Source: an uncultured Bacteroidia bacterium
GTDB lineage: Bacteria; Bacteroidota; Bacteroidia; NS11-12g; UBA9320
Length of the DNA stretch: 64,000 nucleotides
Assembly (NCBI GenBank): GCA_943789165.1
Contig: CALSTB010000001.1
Coordinates: 397,113-461,112 of the forward strand
Direction of reading: 5' to 3'
Shown here piece by piece: positions 52,047 to 60,925 of this stretch (the stretch's first letter is position 1; every line of letters starts with the position of its first letter). The notes beneath the pieces are model-generated. The model worked only from the letters and a program-made list of their open reading frames with translations. It ran no database searches and was not told the origin of the DNA. The position numbers were made by a program, and so were the translations under genes.

Positions 52047-53087
52047 ATGGTCGTTCAAAAAGAAGAAATCTATAATTGGAATACTGAATACCGATTGAAA
52101 CTTATCAATTCGCTGTCAGGGTATAAGGGAGTCCATCTTTTAGGGACCAAAAGTAAAGACGACATCCCCAATTTGGCGATCTTCAATTCAATCGTTCACA
52201 TAAGTTCAAACCCTGCCCGTATAGGGTTTATTATGAGGCCGCTAACTGTGCCAAGGCATACCTACAAAAACATAGTAGATACGGAATACTACACCATCAA
52301 TCATGTCCATAAATCTTTTTTAGATCAAGCACATTATACTTCGGTAAAATTCGAATCCAATCAATCCGAATTTCGGGAATGTAATCTAGGGGAAGAATAT
52401 ACCGAGAATTTTTACGCTCCGTTCGTTGCTGAAAGTAGAATCAAAATAGGGTTGAAACTTGTCGAAAACGTTGAGCTGCAGGAGAGCGATTGTCGCCTTA
52501 TAATCGGTGAAGTACAGTGTATCATAACTGAAGATGATTACCTCGAAGAAGATGGCGCATTGGATTTAGAAAAAGCAAATGATGTTTGTATTACGGGCTT
52601 AAACCAATATTCATCTGTCCAGAAATTTGCAAATATTCCTTACGCAAGAAAAGAGAACTTACCCAACTTTAAAAGGCAGAAGCGTCCTGATAGCACAGTT
52701 TTTGACGAGGAATCTCAATCGTATAATGCAAAACTATTACCATATGGAACGAACGTCGGGGCACCTAGCATCATGGCAAATAATCTATCTATTTGGAAAA
52801 ATCGAGGAATAACCAGTTTTAATCACGTACTGAAAAGTAAAATTGAACGCATTAAAGCCGAGTATGAATTACTGCTCGACGAATATGCCGTTAATGAACT
52901 GTTATATAACACACACTGTGACTTTGAACCCATAATAGGGGAGGTGTATCACCTGTATGAAAAGAATAACAGAGATCAAAATTTTCTTTCAATAATTCCA
53001 CCACACACATGGAAAAGAAAACATCTAGGGTCGTTTAAACTGAATAGTGACAAGGTATGGAGTAAAGAAACAAATTTGGATGAGTGA
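52047..53087 (+). CDS. Flavin-reductase-like domain fused to DUF2452
   Basis: Residues 1-200 form a flavin-reductase-like FMN split barrel (GVHLLGTKSKDDIPNLAIF, RIGFIMRPLTVPRHTYKNI, EYYTINHVHKSF). Residues 215-346 contain a DUF2452 (C1orf50-like) domain (LLPYGTNVGAPSIMANNLSI, FEPIIGEVYHLYEKN, HLGSFKLNSDKVW). In other genomes these are normally separate genes, so the fusion is unusual. Function is unknown beyond possible FMN binding. It overlaps the following small gene by 8 bases (ATGAGTGA). Confidence 0.78.
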   Translation: MVVQKEEIYNWNTEYRLKLINSLSGYKGVHLLGTKSKDDIPNLAIFNSIVHISSNPARIGFIMRPLTVPRHTYKNIVDTEYYTINHVHKSFLDQAHYTSVKFESNQSEFRECNLGEEYTENFYAPFVAESRIKIGLKLVENVELQESDCRLIIGEVQCIITEDDYLEEDGALDLEKANDVCITGLNQYSSVQKFANIPYARKENLPNFKRQKRPDSTVFDEESQSYNAKLLPYGTNVGAPSIMANNLSIWKNRGITSFNHVLKSKIERIKAEYELLLDEYAVNELLYNTHCDFEPIIGEVYHLYEKNNRDQNFLSIIPPHTWKRKHLGSFKLNSDKVWSKETNLDE

Positions 53088-53454
53088 TTTAAAAAAACAA
53101 CTTCGACCAGAAATTTCCAGCATCGTGTTAACTGAAAATTTTAGTTTAGAAGAAAAATTTCAGAATGAGGTACTACGACCTATTATTAAGCTTCAACACG
53201 ACATAATCTTATGTTGCTTCGAACATTATTTGCAACAAAATAAAGGATCAATAGAAGCACTAACTCCCGTTCAGACAGAAGAATATATTGCGAACATATT
53301 TAAGACGAGTGCACGGCTTAAAACCGAATTACGCGGTTTAATCATCGGGCAATTCACGCTTGAAGAATACAAAAATTATATTGGTATACCTTCACAGCTC
53401 AATAGGAGGATGAACAATATGATTCTGCAGCGAATTGTTTCTTGTTATGTTTGA
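53080..53454 (+). CDS. Conserved hypothetical protein coupled to the flavin reductase
   Basis: This 124-residue helical protein starts MSDLKKQLRPEISSIVLTEN at ATG 53080, inside the last codons of the preceding gene (ATGAGTGA overlap). It has no membrane segment or signal peptide, and its predicted helices (SLEEKFQNEVLRPIIKLQHD) suggest a cytosolic partner. Small proteins of this type are often encoded directly after flavin-reductase genes in Bacteroidota, from memory; I cannot confirm this here. Function unknown. Confidence 0.7.
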   Translation: MSDLKKQLRPEISSIVLTENFSLEEKFQNEVLRPIIKLQHDIILCCFEHYLQQNKGSIEALTPVQTEEYIANIFKTSARLKTELRGLIIGQFTLEEYKNYIGIPSQLNRRMNNMILQRIVSCYV

Positions 53455-53634
53455 TAACGCTTTTTCCTTTTAAATCGCTACAAGTTTTAACATTAAGTTT
53501 TGGTAGCTTTTATTAATTCAAAATTGGTTTGTAAGGGATTTAGATTTTAATTACTCCAAGATTTTTTTTTTAGAGAAAAGATTAAGTTTTTCAGCAAGCT
53601 AAAATGGACTTTCCAAACCTTAAAATCGTAATAA

Positions 53635-53660
53635 GTAGAGGGGAAGCAGAATGTCGAACC
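53635..53660 (+). repeat. Dispersed GTAGNGGGGARCAGAATG repeat, copy 2
   Basis: GTAGAGGGGAAGCAGAATGT is followed by CGAACC, close to copies 1 and 3. Confidence 0.55.
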
Positions 53661-53707
53661 AAAATCGCCGAATTATCGAACTACCTTAAACCTGCGTCAA
53701 TAAACAA

Positions 53708-53737
53708 AAAAGACCCATCAAGTAGATGAGTCTTTTT
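53708..53737 (+). terminator. Rho-independent terminator
   Basis: AAAAGACCCATC and GATGAGTCTTTT pair with one mismatch around a short loop and are followed by T residues. Confidence 0.82.
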
Positions 53738-53742
53738 AGCTA

Positions 53743-53773
53743 GTAGGGGGAATCAGATTGTTATCGAACTTTT
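53743..53773 (+). repeat. Dispersed GTAGNGGGGARCAGAATG repeat, copy 3
   Basis: GTAGGGGGAATCAGATTG is followed by TTATCGAACTTTT, directly after the terminator, as in copy 1. Confidence 0.6.
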
Positions 53774-53850
53774 AAATCTGAGGTCTACAATCTATTTTGA
53801 AGAATGCGGCTTAAATGAGTTAGATTGCGCAACGTTTAACGTAAAATCCA

Positions 53851-56800
53851 ATGCAAAAAACTTACTTATTTATTTTACTAGCATCTTTATGCTTTCTTTC
53901 CTTTGAAACACAAGCAACCGTAATATTTGTAGACTATAATTCTTCGGGTACTAATACTGGTGCATCCTGGACCAATGCATTTACCACACTACAGCCTGCC
54001 CTGAATGCAGCCTCTGCTGGGGATAGTATTTTTATAGCTGAGGGCACATATAAACCTACGCTAGATCCCTCTTCAGGTACTGCAAGTGGGAATACCCGTG
54101 ATTATGCCTTTTACCTTGATAAAGATATTAAAATATACGGAGGATTTGCCGGTACAGAGACAGCATTAAGCCAACGAAATAGTGCCAGTAATCCCGTAAT
54201 TTTAAGTGGAGATTTAGGTGGCAATTCACCTACAACAATCACAGATGACTGCTACCATGTTTTTATAACAGAAGGGCTCAGCTCTGCTGCAGTGCTAGAT
54301 GGGGTAACTATTACTTACGGTAATGCAAATGGATCGGGTACAATAAGCTATTCCGGACGAACATTTAATCGAGACGCAGGGGGTGGTTTATATGTTACCA
54401 TTATTAGTGGTTACACGAGTCCTACCCTCGAAGACGTAATTATCAATTATAATACGGCAGCTTTTGGTGGCGGTATGTATAATGACAAATCATCAGCTTC
54501 ACTTACCGGGTTGAATATACACAATAACACTTCAACAAACAAGGGTGGCGGTATGTATAATTATGACTCACCTCTTACATTGTCAGGCGTAACCATTGAA
54601 AATAATAGTTGTGTAAATGCAGGTGGCGGTATGAATAATCAAAATTCTGGTAATATTACAATTACGGAGACATACATTGCGGGGAATACAGCAGATGAAG
54701 GTGGTGGTATGTATAATGGGAGTTCATCATCTACTACCACACTTACCAATGTAACTATAAGCGGTAATACAGCATCTACTCATGGCGGCGGTATAATGAA
54801 TACGGGTACATCTACTACCGCACTTACCAATGTAATCATAAGCGGTAATTCGGCAGGTAATTCGACATCTTGTTATGGCGGCGGTATAATGAATACGGAT
54901 ACATCTACTATCACACTTACCAATGTAATCATAAGCGGTAATTCGGCAAACTCTGGCGGTGGTATAACCAACAATGGATCGAGCTTGACAATTATGAATG
55001 CAAGCATATATGGCAATGCAGCAACTATTGCAGGTGGCGGTCTAATCAACACAGGCACTCCAACGATTACCAATACTATCTTTTGGGGGAATACACAAGG
55101 AAGTAGTGCATCTGTAGCAGGAGCAGATATTTATACCGCGGGTGGTACAGTAACTATCACCTACTCGCTAGTACAACTAGCTAGCTCCAGCTATACTTCA
55201 GGAAATAATAATTTGCTCACCACAAATACCAATATGGTTTATGCAACAGATCCTTCATTTAACGATGCAAGTGATCCAGATGGAGCTGATAATGTATGGA
55301 TGACGGCGGATGATGGGTTAAATATTATTAATTCTCCTGCTTACGGTGTAGGAACAAGCTCAGGCGCTCCTTCTACCGATATTACGGGTGCTTCACGAGC
55401 GTCATCTCCATCTATGGGAGCGTATGAAGGTTTTACGCGGTATTACGTAGATATTGACGCTACGGGCACCGGTGCAGGTACAAGTTGGACTAATGCCTAT
55501 ACAGGGCTTCAAGACGCTATAGATGCATCCTCAGTAGGGGATGAAATATGGGTCGCAGAAGGTACGTATAAACCGCTTACTATACCTGTATTCCTATCTG
55601 TGAGTACGAACAATAGAGACAAAGCCTTTACACTTGATAAAAACATATCTATCTATGGTGGATTTGCAGGTACAGAAACTGTAAAATCTCAACGTGATTA
55701 TGTGAGTAATGTAACCATACTAAGTGGAGATATTGGTACAGCTGGGTTAAATACCGATAATTGTTACCATGTTTTCATGACTTCAAAGTTGAGTTCTTCT
55801 GCAATTATAGATGGACTTACTATACAAGACGGAAACGCTAATGGCGGAACTCATACTAATCAGTATTCTGGCAAGAACTTTCCGAGGGAGGCTGGTGGAG
55901 GAATGGCGAATAATGGTTCGTCACCTACACTCGCTAATCTTATATTTAAAAATAACTTTGGTGACAATGGTGCTGCTATAAATAATAGAATTTCTTCGAC
56001 AATCCATGTAAATGTGGTATTCTCAAATAATTCAGCTAAAAATGGTAGTGGAGGTGTTTCCAATGATATTTCAGGATCGCCAAAATTCATAAACTGTGTA
56101 TTTAGTGAGAATACCGCCAATCATTATGGAAGTGCAATCTACAGTGATGGTTCCTCGCCAACTATTACAAATTGTACTTTTAGTGCTAATGTAGCAACGG
56201 CCGCAACAAGTGGTGGAGCTGTCTGTGGAAGTGGCAACTCGACTACCACTATATCTAATTCACTATTTTATGGGAATAAAATAGGTTCATCAACGACTAA
56301 TGTTTGCTCAGATATTAAAAACCTTACCACACATACTACGACTATAAGCAATTCATTAGTTCAATTGAATAGCGGGAGCTATACGTCTGGTAATAGTAAC
56401 GCTTTTACATCTGCGACTAATATGGTCTATAACCAAGACCCATTATTCAGCGGTCATGGTGGTCCAGATGGAGTAGATAATGTATGGATGACTGAGGATG
56501 ACGGACTCAGATTAAATAGTAATAGCCCTGCAGTAGATGCGGGACTTAATAGTGCCATAAGTGGGTATTCTACAGATATTGTAGGTACTGCTCGTGTGGT
56601 GAATACTAACGTAAATATGGGAGCTTATGAGGTTCTTTGTTCTGAAACGACTGAAACGATAACAGCAAATGTATGCGATACGTACACCTCTCCAAGTGGC
56701 AGGCATACCTGGTTTGGAACAGGAATATATAAAGACACGATTCCAAACGCAGCAGGTTGCGATAGTATTCTAACAATAAACTTAACGGTAATTGCAACAC

Positions 56801-59800
56801 CAATAGTTACTGTCAGCACGCTCGCTGGTAGTACATATGGCTATACAGATGGTACAGGGACATCGGCTAAGTTTCACTTACCTACAGGAGTAGCGGTCGA
56901 TGGCGCTGGAAATGTGTATGTAGCGGATTACAGTAACCACCGCATTCGAAAAATAACTACATCAGGTGTGGTCAGCACGCTCGCTGGTAGTACAAATGGC
57001 TATACAGATGGTACAGGGACATCGGCTAAGTTTTTCAATCCTTTCGGAGTAGCGGTCGATGGCGCTGGAAATGTGTATGTAGCGGATCTGTATAACCACC
57101 GCATTCGAAAAATAACTGCATCAGGTGTGGTCAGCACGCTCGCTGGTAGTGGTACATCTGGCTATACAGATGGTACAGGGACATCGGCTCAGTTTAGAAA
57201 TCCTAGCGGAGTAGCGGTCGATGGCGCTGGAAATGTGTATGTAGCGGATAGGGTAAACCACAGCATTCGAAAAATAACTACATCAGGTGTGGTCAGCACG
57301 CTCGCTGGTAGTGGTACATCTGGCTATACAGATGGTACAGGGACATCGGCTCAGTTTAAGTCTCCTAGAGGAGTAGCGGTCGATGGCGCTGGAAATGTGT
57401 ATGTAGCGGATCAGGAAAACCACCGCATTCGAAAAATAACTACATCAGGTGTGGTCAGCACGCTCGCTGGTAGTACATATGGCTATGCAGATGGTACAGG
57501 GACATCGGCTAAGTTTGACTCTCCTTTCGGAGTAGCGGTCGATGGCGCTGGAAATGTGTATGTAGCGGATCAGGATAACCACCGCATTCGAAAAATAACT
57601 ACATCAGGTGTGGTCAGCACGCTCGCTGGTAGTACAAATGGCTATACAGATGGTACAGGGACATCGGCTCAGTTTAAATATCCTACTGGAGTAGCGGTCG
57701 ATGGCGCTGGAAATGTGTATGTAGCGGATCAGTATAACCACCGCATTCGAAAAATAACGTTAAGTGCTGGTAGTGCTGAAACAACAGAAACGATAACAGC
57801 AAATGTATGTGATAGCTATACCTCTCCAAGTGGAAAGACTTGGACAACAAGCAACACGTATTCAGATACGATAGCAAACACTGCGGGTTGTGATAGTGTT
57901 ATCACGGTGAACCTTACGGTTCGCAATAAGTCATTTGCAACTATTAACCCTGATGTGTGTGATAGTTACACCTCTCCAAGTGGAAAGACTTGGACAACAA
58001 GCAACACGTATTCAGATACGATAGCAAACACTGCGGGTTGTGATAGTGTTATCACGGTGAACCTTACGGTTCGCAATAAGTCATTTGCAACTATTAACCC
58101 TGATGTGTGTGATAGTTACACCTCTCCAAGTGGAAAGACTTGGACTACGACCAACACATATTTAGATACAATTCCGAACGATGCCAATTGTGATAGCATC
58201 ATTACGGTAAACTTAACGGTGCGTTACAAGTCGTTTGCAACGATAAGTGATGATGTATGTGATAGTTATACCTCACCAAGTGGAAAGACTTGGACTACGA
58301 GTAATACATATCTGGACACCATTACGAACGATGCCAATTGTGATAGCATCATTACCGTAAACTTGATTGTACGATATAAAAGTTTTGCGACCATCTCTCC
58401 AGATGTATGTGATAGTTTCTTATCTCCAAGTGGTAAGATTTGGACAACGACAAACACGTATTTGGACACGATTCCAAATGATGCCAACTGTGACAGTATT
58501 ATAACTGTTAATTTAAAGGTTCGATATAAGACATTTGAAACGATTAACCCTGATGTGTGTGATAGTTACACCTCTCCAAGTGGAAAGACTTGGACTACGA
58601 CCAACACATATTTAGATACAATTCCGAACGATGCCAATTGTGATAGCATCATTACGGTAAACTTAACGGTGCGTTACAAGTCGTTTGCAACGATAAGTGA
58701 TGATGTATGTGATAGTTATACCTCACCAAGTGGAAAGACTTGGACTACGAGTAATACATATCTGGACACCATTACGAACGATGCCAATTGTGATAGCATC
58801 ATTACCGTAAACTTGATTGTACGATATAAAAGTTTTGCGACCATCTCTCCAGATGTATGTGATAGTTTCTTATCTCCAAGTGGTAAGATTTGGACAACGA
58901 CAAACACGTATTTGGACACGATTCCAAATGATGCCAACTGTGACAGTATTATAACTGTTAATTTAAAGGTTAGATATAAGTCATTTGCAACGATTAGCCC
59001 TGATGTATGCGATAGTTTCTTATCTCCAAGTGGTAAGATTTGGACAACGACAAACACGTATATGGACACGATTCCAAATGATGCTAACTGTGACAGTATT
59101 ATAACTGTTAATTTAAAGGTTCGGCATAAGACATTTGAAACGATCAACCCTGATGTATGCGACAGCTACACTTCCCCAAGCGGAAAGACTTGGACAACAA
59201 GTAACACCTATTTAGATACCATTCCGAACAATGCTGGCTGCGATAGTGTAATAACAGTAAACCTTATGGTGCGTTATAAGTCCTTTGCGACGATAAACCC
59301 TGATGTATGCGATAGTTATGTATCTCCAAGCGGTAAGACATGGACAGTGAGCAACACATATATGGATACGATTCCAAACGATGCCAACTGCGATAGCATC
59401 ATCACAGTAAACCTTACGGTGAGATATAAAAGTTCCTTCTCGTTCGCAGAAACGGTATATGAAACCTTTACATCGCCAAGCGGAAAAACATGGACAAATT
59501 CAGGCACATATTTAGACACAATACCTAATGACGTTAATTGTGACAGCATCATAACGGTCGATTTGACTGTAATCAACAAGTTATTTGTCGATACAGATGG
59601 TTCATCAGGAACAGGAAAATCATGGGGGACTTCAATGAAAACCCTAGATGACGCCATCAAAGTAGCTAATGCAACGGGCAATCATGCTGAAATATGGGTG
59701 CGCAAGGGCATGTATTATCCTGGCGGACAATCGAGCAGCAATCGAGATTCAGCGTTCCTAATTACCAATCCAAATGTTGAATTATTAGGAGGTTTTTCTG

Positions 59801-59922
59801 GAACAGAAACAGAGCCTGGTCAACGTAATCAAACGGCCAATCCAACCATATTGTGTGGAGATATTGGTAAAACAAGCGATTCCTCGGACAACGCATATCA
59901 CGTGATTGATCATCGCACCTAA
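53851..59922 (+). CDS. Giant secreted repeat adhesin, N-terminal part (frame ends at a +1 frameshift)
   Basis: A signal peptide (MQKTYLFILLASLCFLSFETQA) is followed by two right-handed beta-helix domains (about 25-530 and 530-930; NNGSSPTLANLIFKNN-like motifs). A single CDTYTSPSGR domain follows, then six NHL repeats (about 985-1305), twelve 50-residue CDSYTSPSGKTW repeats (about 1315-1910) and the start of a third beta-helix (VDTDGSSGTGKSWGTSM). The frame stops after HVIDHRT, but reading one frame over gives HVLIIAPNGSD, a normal continuation. The intact protein would be about 2,730 residues with a T9SS tail (next two entries). It is presumably a surface adhesin. Confidence 0.88.
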   Translation: MQKTYLFILLASLCFLSFETQATVIFVDYNSSGTNTGASWTNAFTTLQPALNAASAGDSIFIAEGTYKPTLDPSSGTASGNTRDYAFYLDKDIKIYGGFAGTETALSQRNSASNPVILSGDLGGNSPTTITDDCYHVFITEGLSSAAVLDGVTITYGNANGSGTISYSGRTFNRDAGGGLYVTIISGYTSPTLEDVIINYNTAAFGGGMYNDKSSASLTGLNIHNNTSTNKGGGMYNYDSPLTLSGVTIENNSCVNAGGGMNNQNSGNITITETYIAGNTADEGGGMYNGSSSSTTTLTNVTISGNTASTHGGGIMNTGTSTTALTNVIISGNSAGNSTSCYGGGIMNTDTSTITLTNVIISGNSANSGGGITNNGSSLTIMNASIYGNAATIAGGGLINTGTPTITNTIFWGNTQGSSASVAGADIYTAGGTVTITYSLVQLASSSYTSGNNNLLTTNTNMVYATDPSFNDASDPDGADNVWMTADDGLNIINSPAYGVGTSSGAPSTDITGASRASSPSMGAYEGFTRYYVDIDATGTGAGTSWTNAYTGLQDAIDASSVGDEIWVAEGTYKPLTIPVFLSVSTNNRDKAFTLDKNISIYGGFAGTETVKSQRDYVSNVTILSGDIGTAGLNTDNCYHVFMTSKLSSSAIIDGLTIQDGNANGGTHTNQYSGKNFPREAGGGMANNGSSPTLANLIFKNNFGDNGAAINNRISSTIHVNVVFSNNSAKNGSGGVSNDISGSPKFINCVFSENTANHYGSAIYSDGSSPTITNCTFSANVATAATSGGAVCGSGNSTTTISNSLFYGNKIGSSTTNVCSDIKNLTTHTTTISNSLVQLNSGSYTSGNSNAFTSATNMVYNQDPLFSGHGGPDGVDNVWMTEDDGLRLNSNSPAVDAGLNSAISGYSTDIVGTARVVNTNVNMGAYEVLCSETTETITANVCDTYTSPSGRHTWFGTGIYKDTIPNAAGCDSILTINLTVIATPIVTVSTLAGSTYGYTDGTGTSAKFHLPTGVAVDGAGNVYVADYSNHRIRKITTSGVVSTLAGSTNGYTDGTGTSAKFFNPFGVAVDGAGNVYVADLYNHRIRKITASGVVSTLAGSGTSGYTDGTGTSAQFRNPSGVAVDGAGNVYVADRVNHSIRKITTSGVVSTLAGSGTSGYTDGTGTSAQFKSPRGVAVDGAGNVYVADQENHRIRKITTSGVVSTLAGSTYGYADGTGTSAKFDSPFGVAVDGAGNVYVADQDNHRIRKITTSGVVSTLAGSTNGYTDGTGTSAQFKYPTGVAVDGAGNVYVADQYNHRIRKITLSAGSAETTETITANVCDSYTSPSGKTWTTSNTYSDTIANTAGCDSVITVNLTVRNKSFATINPDVCDSYTSPSGKTWTTSNTYSDTIANTAGCDSVITVNLTVRNKSFATINPDVCDSYTSPSGKTWTTTNTYLDTIPNDANCDSIITVNLTVRYKSFATISDDVCDSYTSPSGKTWTTSNTYLDTITNDANCDSIITVNLIVRYKSFATISPDVCDSFLSPSGKIWTTTNTYLDTIPNDANCDSIITVNLKVRYKTFETINPDVCDSYTSPSGKTWTTTNTYLDTIPNDANCDSIITVNLTVRYKSFATISDDVCDSYTSPSGKTWTTSNTYLDTITNDANCDSIITVNLIVRYKSFATISPDVCDSFLSPSGKIWTTTNTYLDTIPNDANCDSIITVNLKVRYKSFATISPDVCDSFLSPSGKIWTTTNTYMDTIPNDANCDSIITVNLKVRHKTFETINPDVCDSYTSPSGKTWTTSNTYLDTIPNNAGCDSVITVNLMVRYKSFATINPDVCDSYVSPSGKTWTVSNTYMDTIPNDANCDSIITVNLTVRYKSSFSFAETVYETFTSPSGKTWTNSGTYLDTIPNDVNCDSIITVDLTVINKLFVDTDGSSGTGKSWGTSMKTLDDAIKVANATGNHAEIWVRKGMYYPGGQSSSNRDSAFLITNPNVELLGGFSGTETEPGQRNQTANPTILCGDIGKTSDSSDNAYHVIDHRT
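56812..57759 (+). repeat. Six tandem NHL-repeat units of 159 or 162 bases
   Basis: Units start at 56812, 56971, 57130, 57292, 57454 and 57613. Each encodes VSTLAGSTNGYTDGTGTSA and GVAVDGAGNVYVADQYN. Copies are highly similar in DNA, suggesting recent expansion. Confidence 0.9.
57796..59577 (+). repeat. Twelve tandem 150-base repeats (50 residues each)
   Basis: Each unit carries CDSYTSPSGKTWTTSNTY and CDSVITVNLTVR. Bases 58101-58521 are repeated exactly at 58551-58971 (421 bases, period 450), so units 3-5 and 6-8 are a recent block duplication. Two cysteines per unit are conserved. Confidence 0.9.
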
Positions 59923-60925
59923 CGGATCAGACATCGGACCTAATTTTAAACTAGATGGGTTAACCTTTAAAAACGGTAACGCTGACGGTAGCACAAAATA
60001 CACCTACGAAAATAGAGATGTATATCAATCAGAGGGTGGCTCAATAGTTATTCTGGGTAGTGGTAAGTCTGGTCAAGAGATTAGTCCAACGATTACCAAT
60101 TGTCATTTTGAAGGCAACTACGGCGATTATGGCTCGATTTACATACGCGTGCCTAATGGTAAGTCTTTTGCAACCATTAGCCATTGTACGTTTAAAAACA
60201 ACCATTCAATTTATGGCGCTATCTTTAACGATGGTCAAGCAGGTGAAGTATCTCCAAACATTGTAAACTGTGCCTTTGATGGCAACACAAGTGCCACTTC
60301 GGGTGCAGCGATATACAACTATGGTTATGGAGGCAAATGCTCTCCTACAATCACAAGTTGTGTGTTTAACAGCAACAGTGCTAGTTCAATGGGAGGAGCA
60401 ATCTATAACACGGGTTATGGTGGAACATCCAATCCAGTGATCACAAACGCTACCTTCCATGCAAACGCAGCTGGTTCTCATGCAGGAGCGATGTATAGCT
60501 TTGGTAACAGCGGAACATGTAAACCTGAGGTGACCAACTCTATCTTTTACAAAAACACAAAAGGTGGAGATGATGACCATAAGTTTAGTGAGTTCTATAA
60601 CTATGCAGCGTATCCATACATAAAAAATAGTTCGATGCAACGTGCAAGCTCAACATACACAGCAAGCACATTCAACAGCTTAAATAGTGGAACAAACAAC
60701 ATCTTCCAGACCAATCCAAACTTTGAGGCGATTGCCGATGGCAATGGTGCGGATGATGTTTGGAGAACAGGAGATGATGGATTGAGATTATCTTCATCAA
60801 GCACCAGGTTTATTAAACGGTGGAACCAATACAGGTGCCCCAACTGCGGATATCTTAGGAAATCAGCGTATGGGAACAACCGACATGGGTGCTTACGAGT
60901 ATGTCAACTGTGGCTTAAATGTTAA
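59906..60925 (+). CDS. Giant repeat adhesin, middle part (third beta-helix), between two frameshifts
   Basis: The frame picks up from the frameshift near 59905 with LIIAPNGSDIGPNFKLDGLT and continues the third beta-helix (SPTITSCVFNSNSASSMGGA-type repeats) to DDGLRLSSSS. After about 60801 the frame yields RFIKRWNQYRCPNCGYLRKS, which lacks repeat character, while the frame one base over gives PGLLNGGTNTGAPTADILGN. Bases 60802-60925 of this ORF are therefore out-of-frame. No promoter or signal peptide precedes it, so it is not a separate gene. Confidence 0.75.
   Translation: MIIAPNGSDIGPNFKLDGLTFKNGNADGSTKYTYENRDVYQSEGGSIVILGSGKSGQEISPTITNCHFEGNYGDYGSIYIRVPNGKSFATISHCTFKNNHSIYGAIFNDGQAGEVSPNIVNCAFDGNTSATSGAAIYNYGYGGKCSPTITSCVFNSNSASSMGGAIYNTGYGGTSNPVITNATFHANAAGSHAGAMYSFGNSGTCKPEVTNSIFYKNTKGGDDDHKFSEFYNYAAYPYIKNSSMQRASSTYTASTFNSLNSGTNNIFQTNPNFEAIADGNGADDVWRTGDDGLRLSSSSTRFIKRWNQYRCPNCGYLRKSAYGNNRHGCLRVCQLWLKC

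Larger units (their letters stand above)
53455..53850. other. 396-base gene-free region with repeats and terminator
   Basis: The stretch has no supported gene. It holds dispersed-repeat copy 2, a terminator at 53708-53737 and repeat copy 3. It is AT-rich and separates the hypothetical gene from the repeat adhesin. Confidence 0.75.

Noticed and set aside
51883-53773. Possible tRNA genes (GTAGCGGGG... TTATCGAA)
   Set aside because: A T-loop-like TTCGA is present on the minus strand, but no complete cloverleaf or anticodon arm can be drawn.
59890-59922. Programmed +1 frameshift at 59905
   Set aside because: There is no slippery run, stop-codon context or downstream structure typical of programmed shifting.
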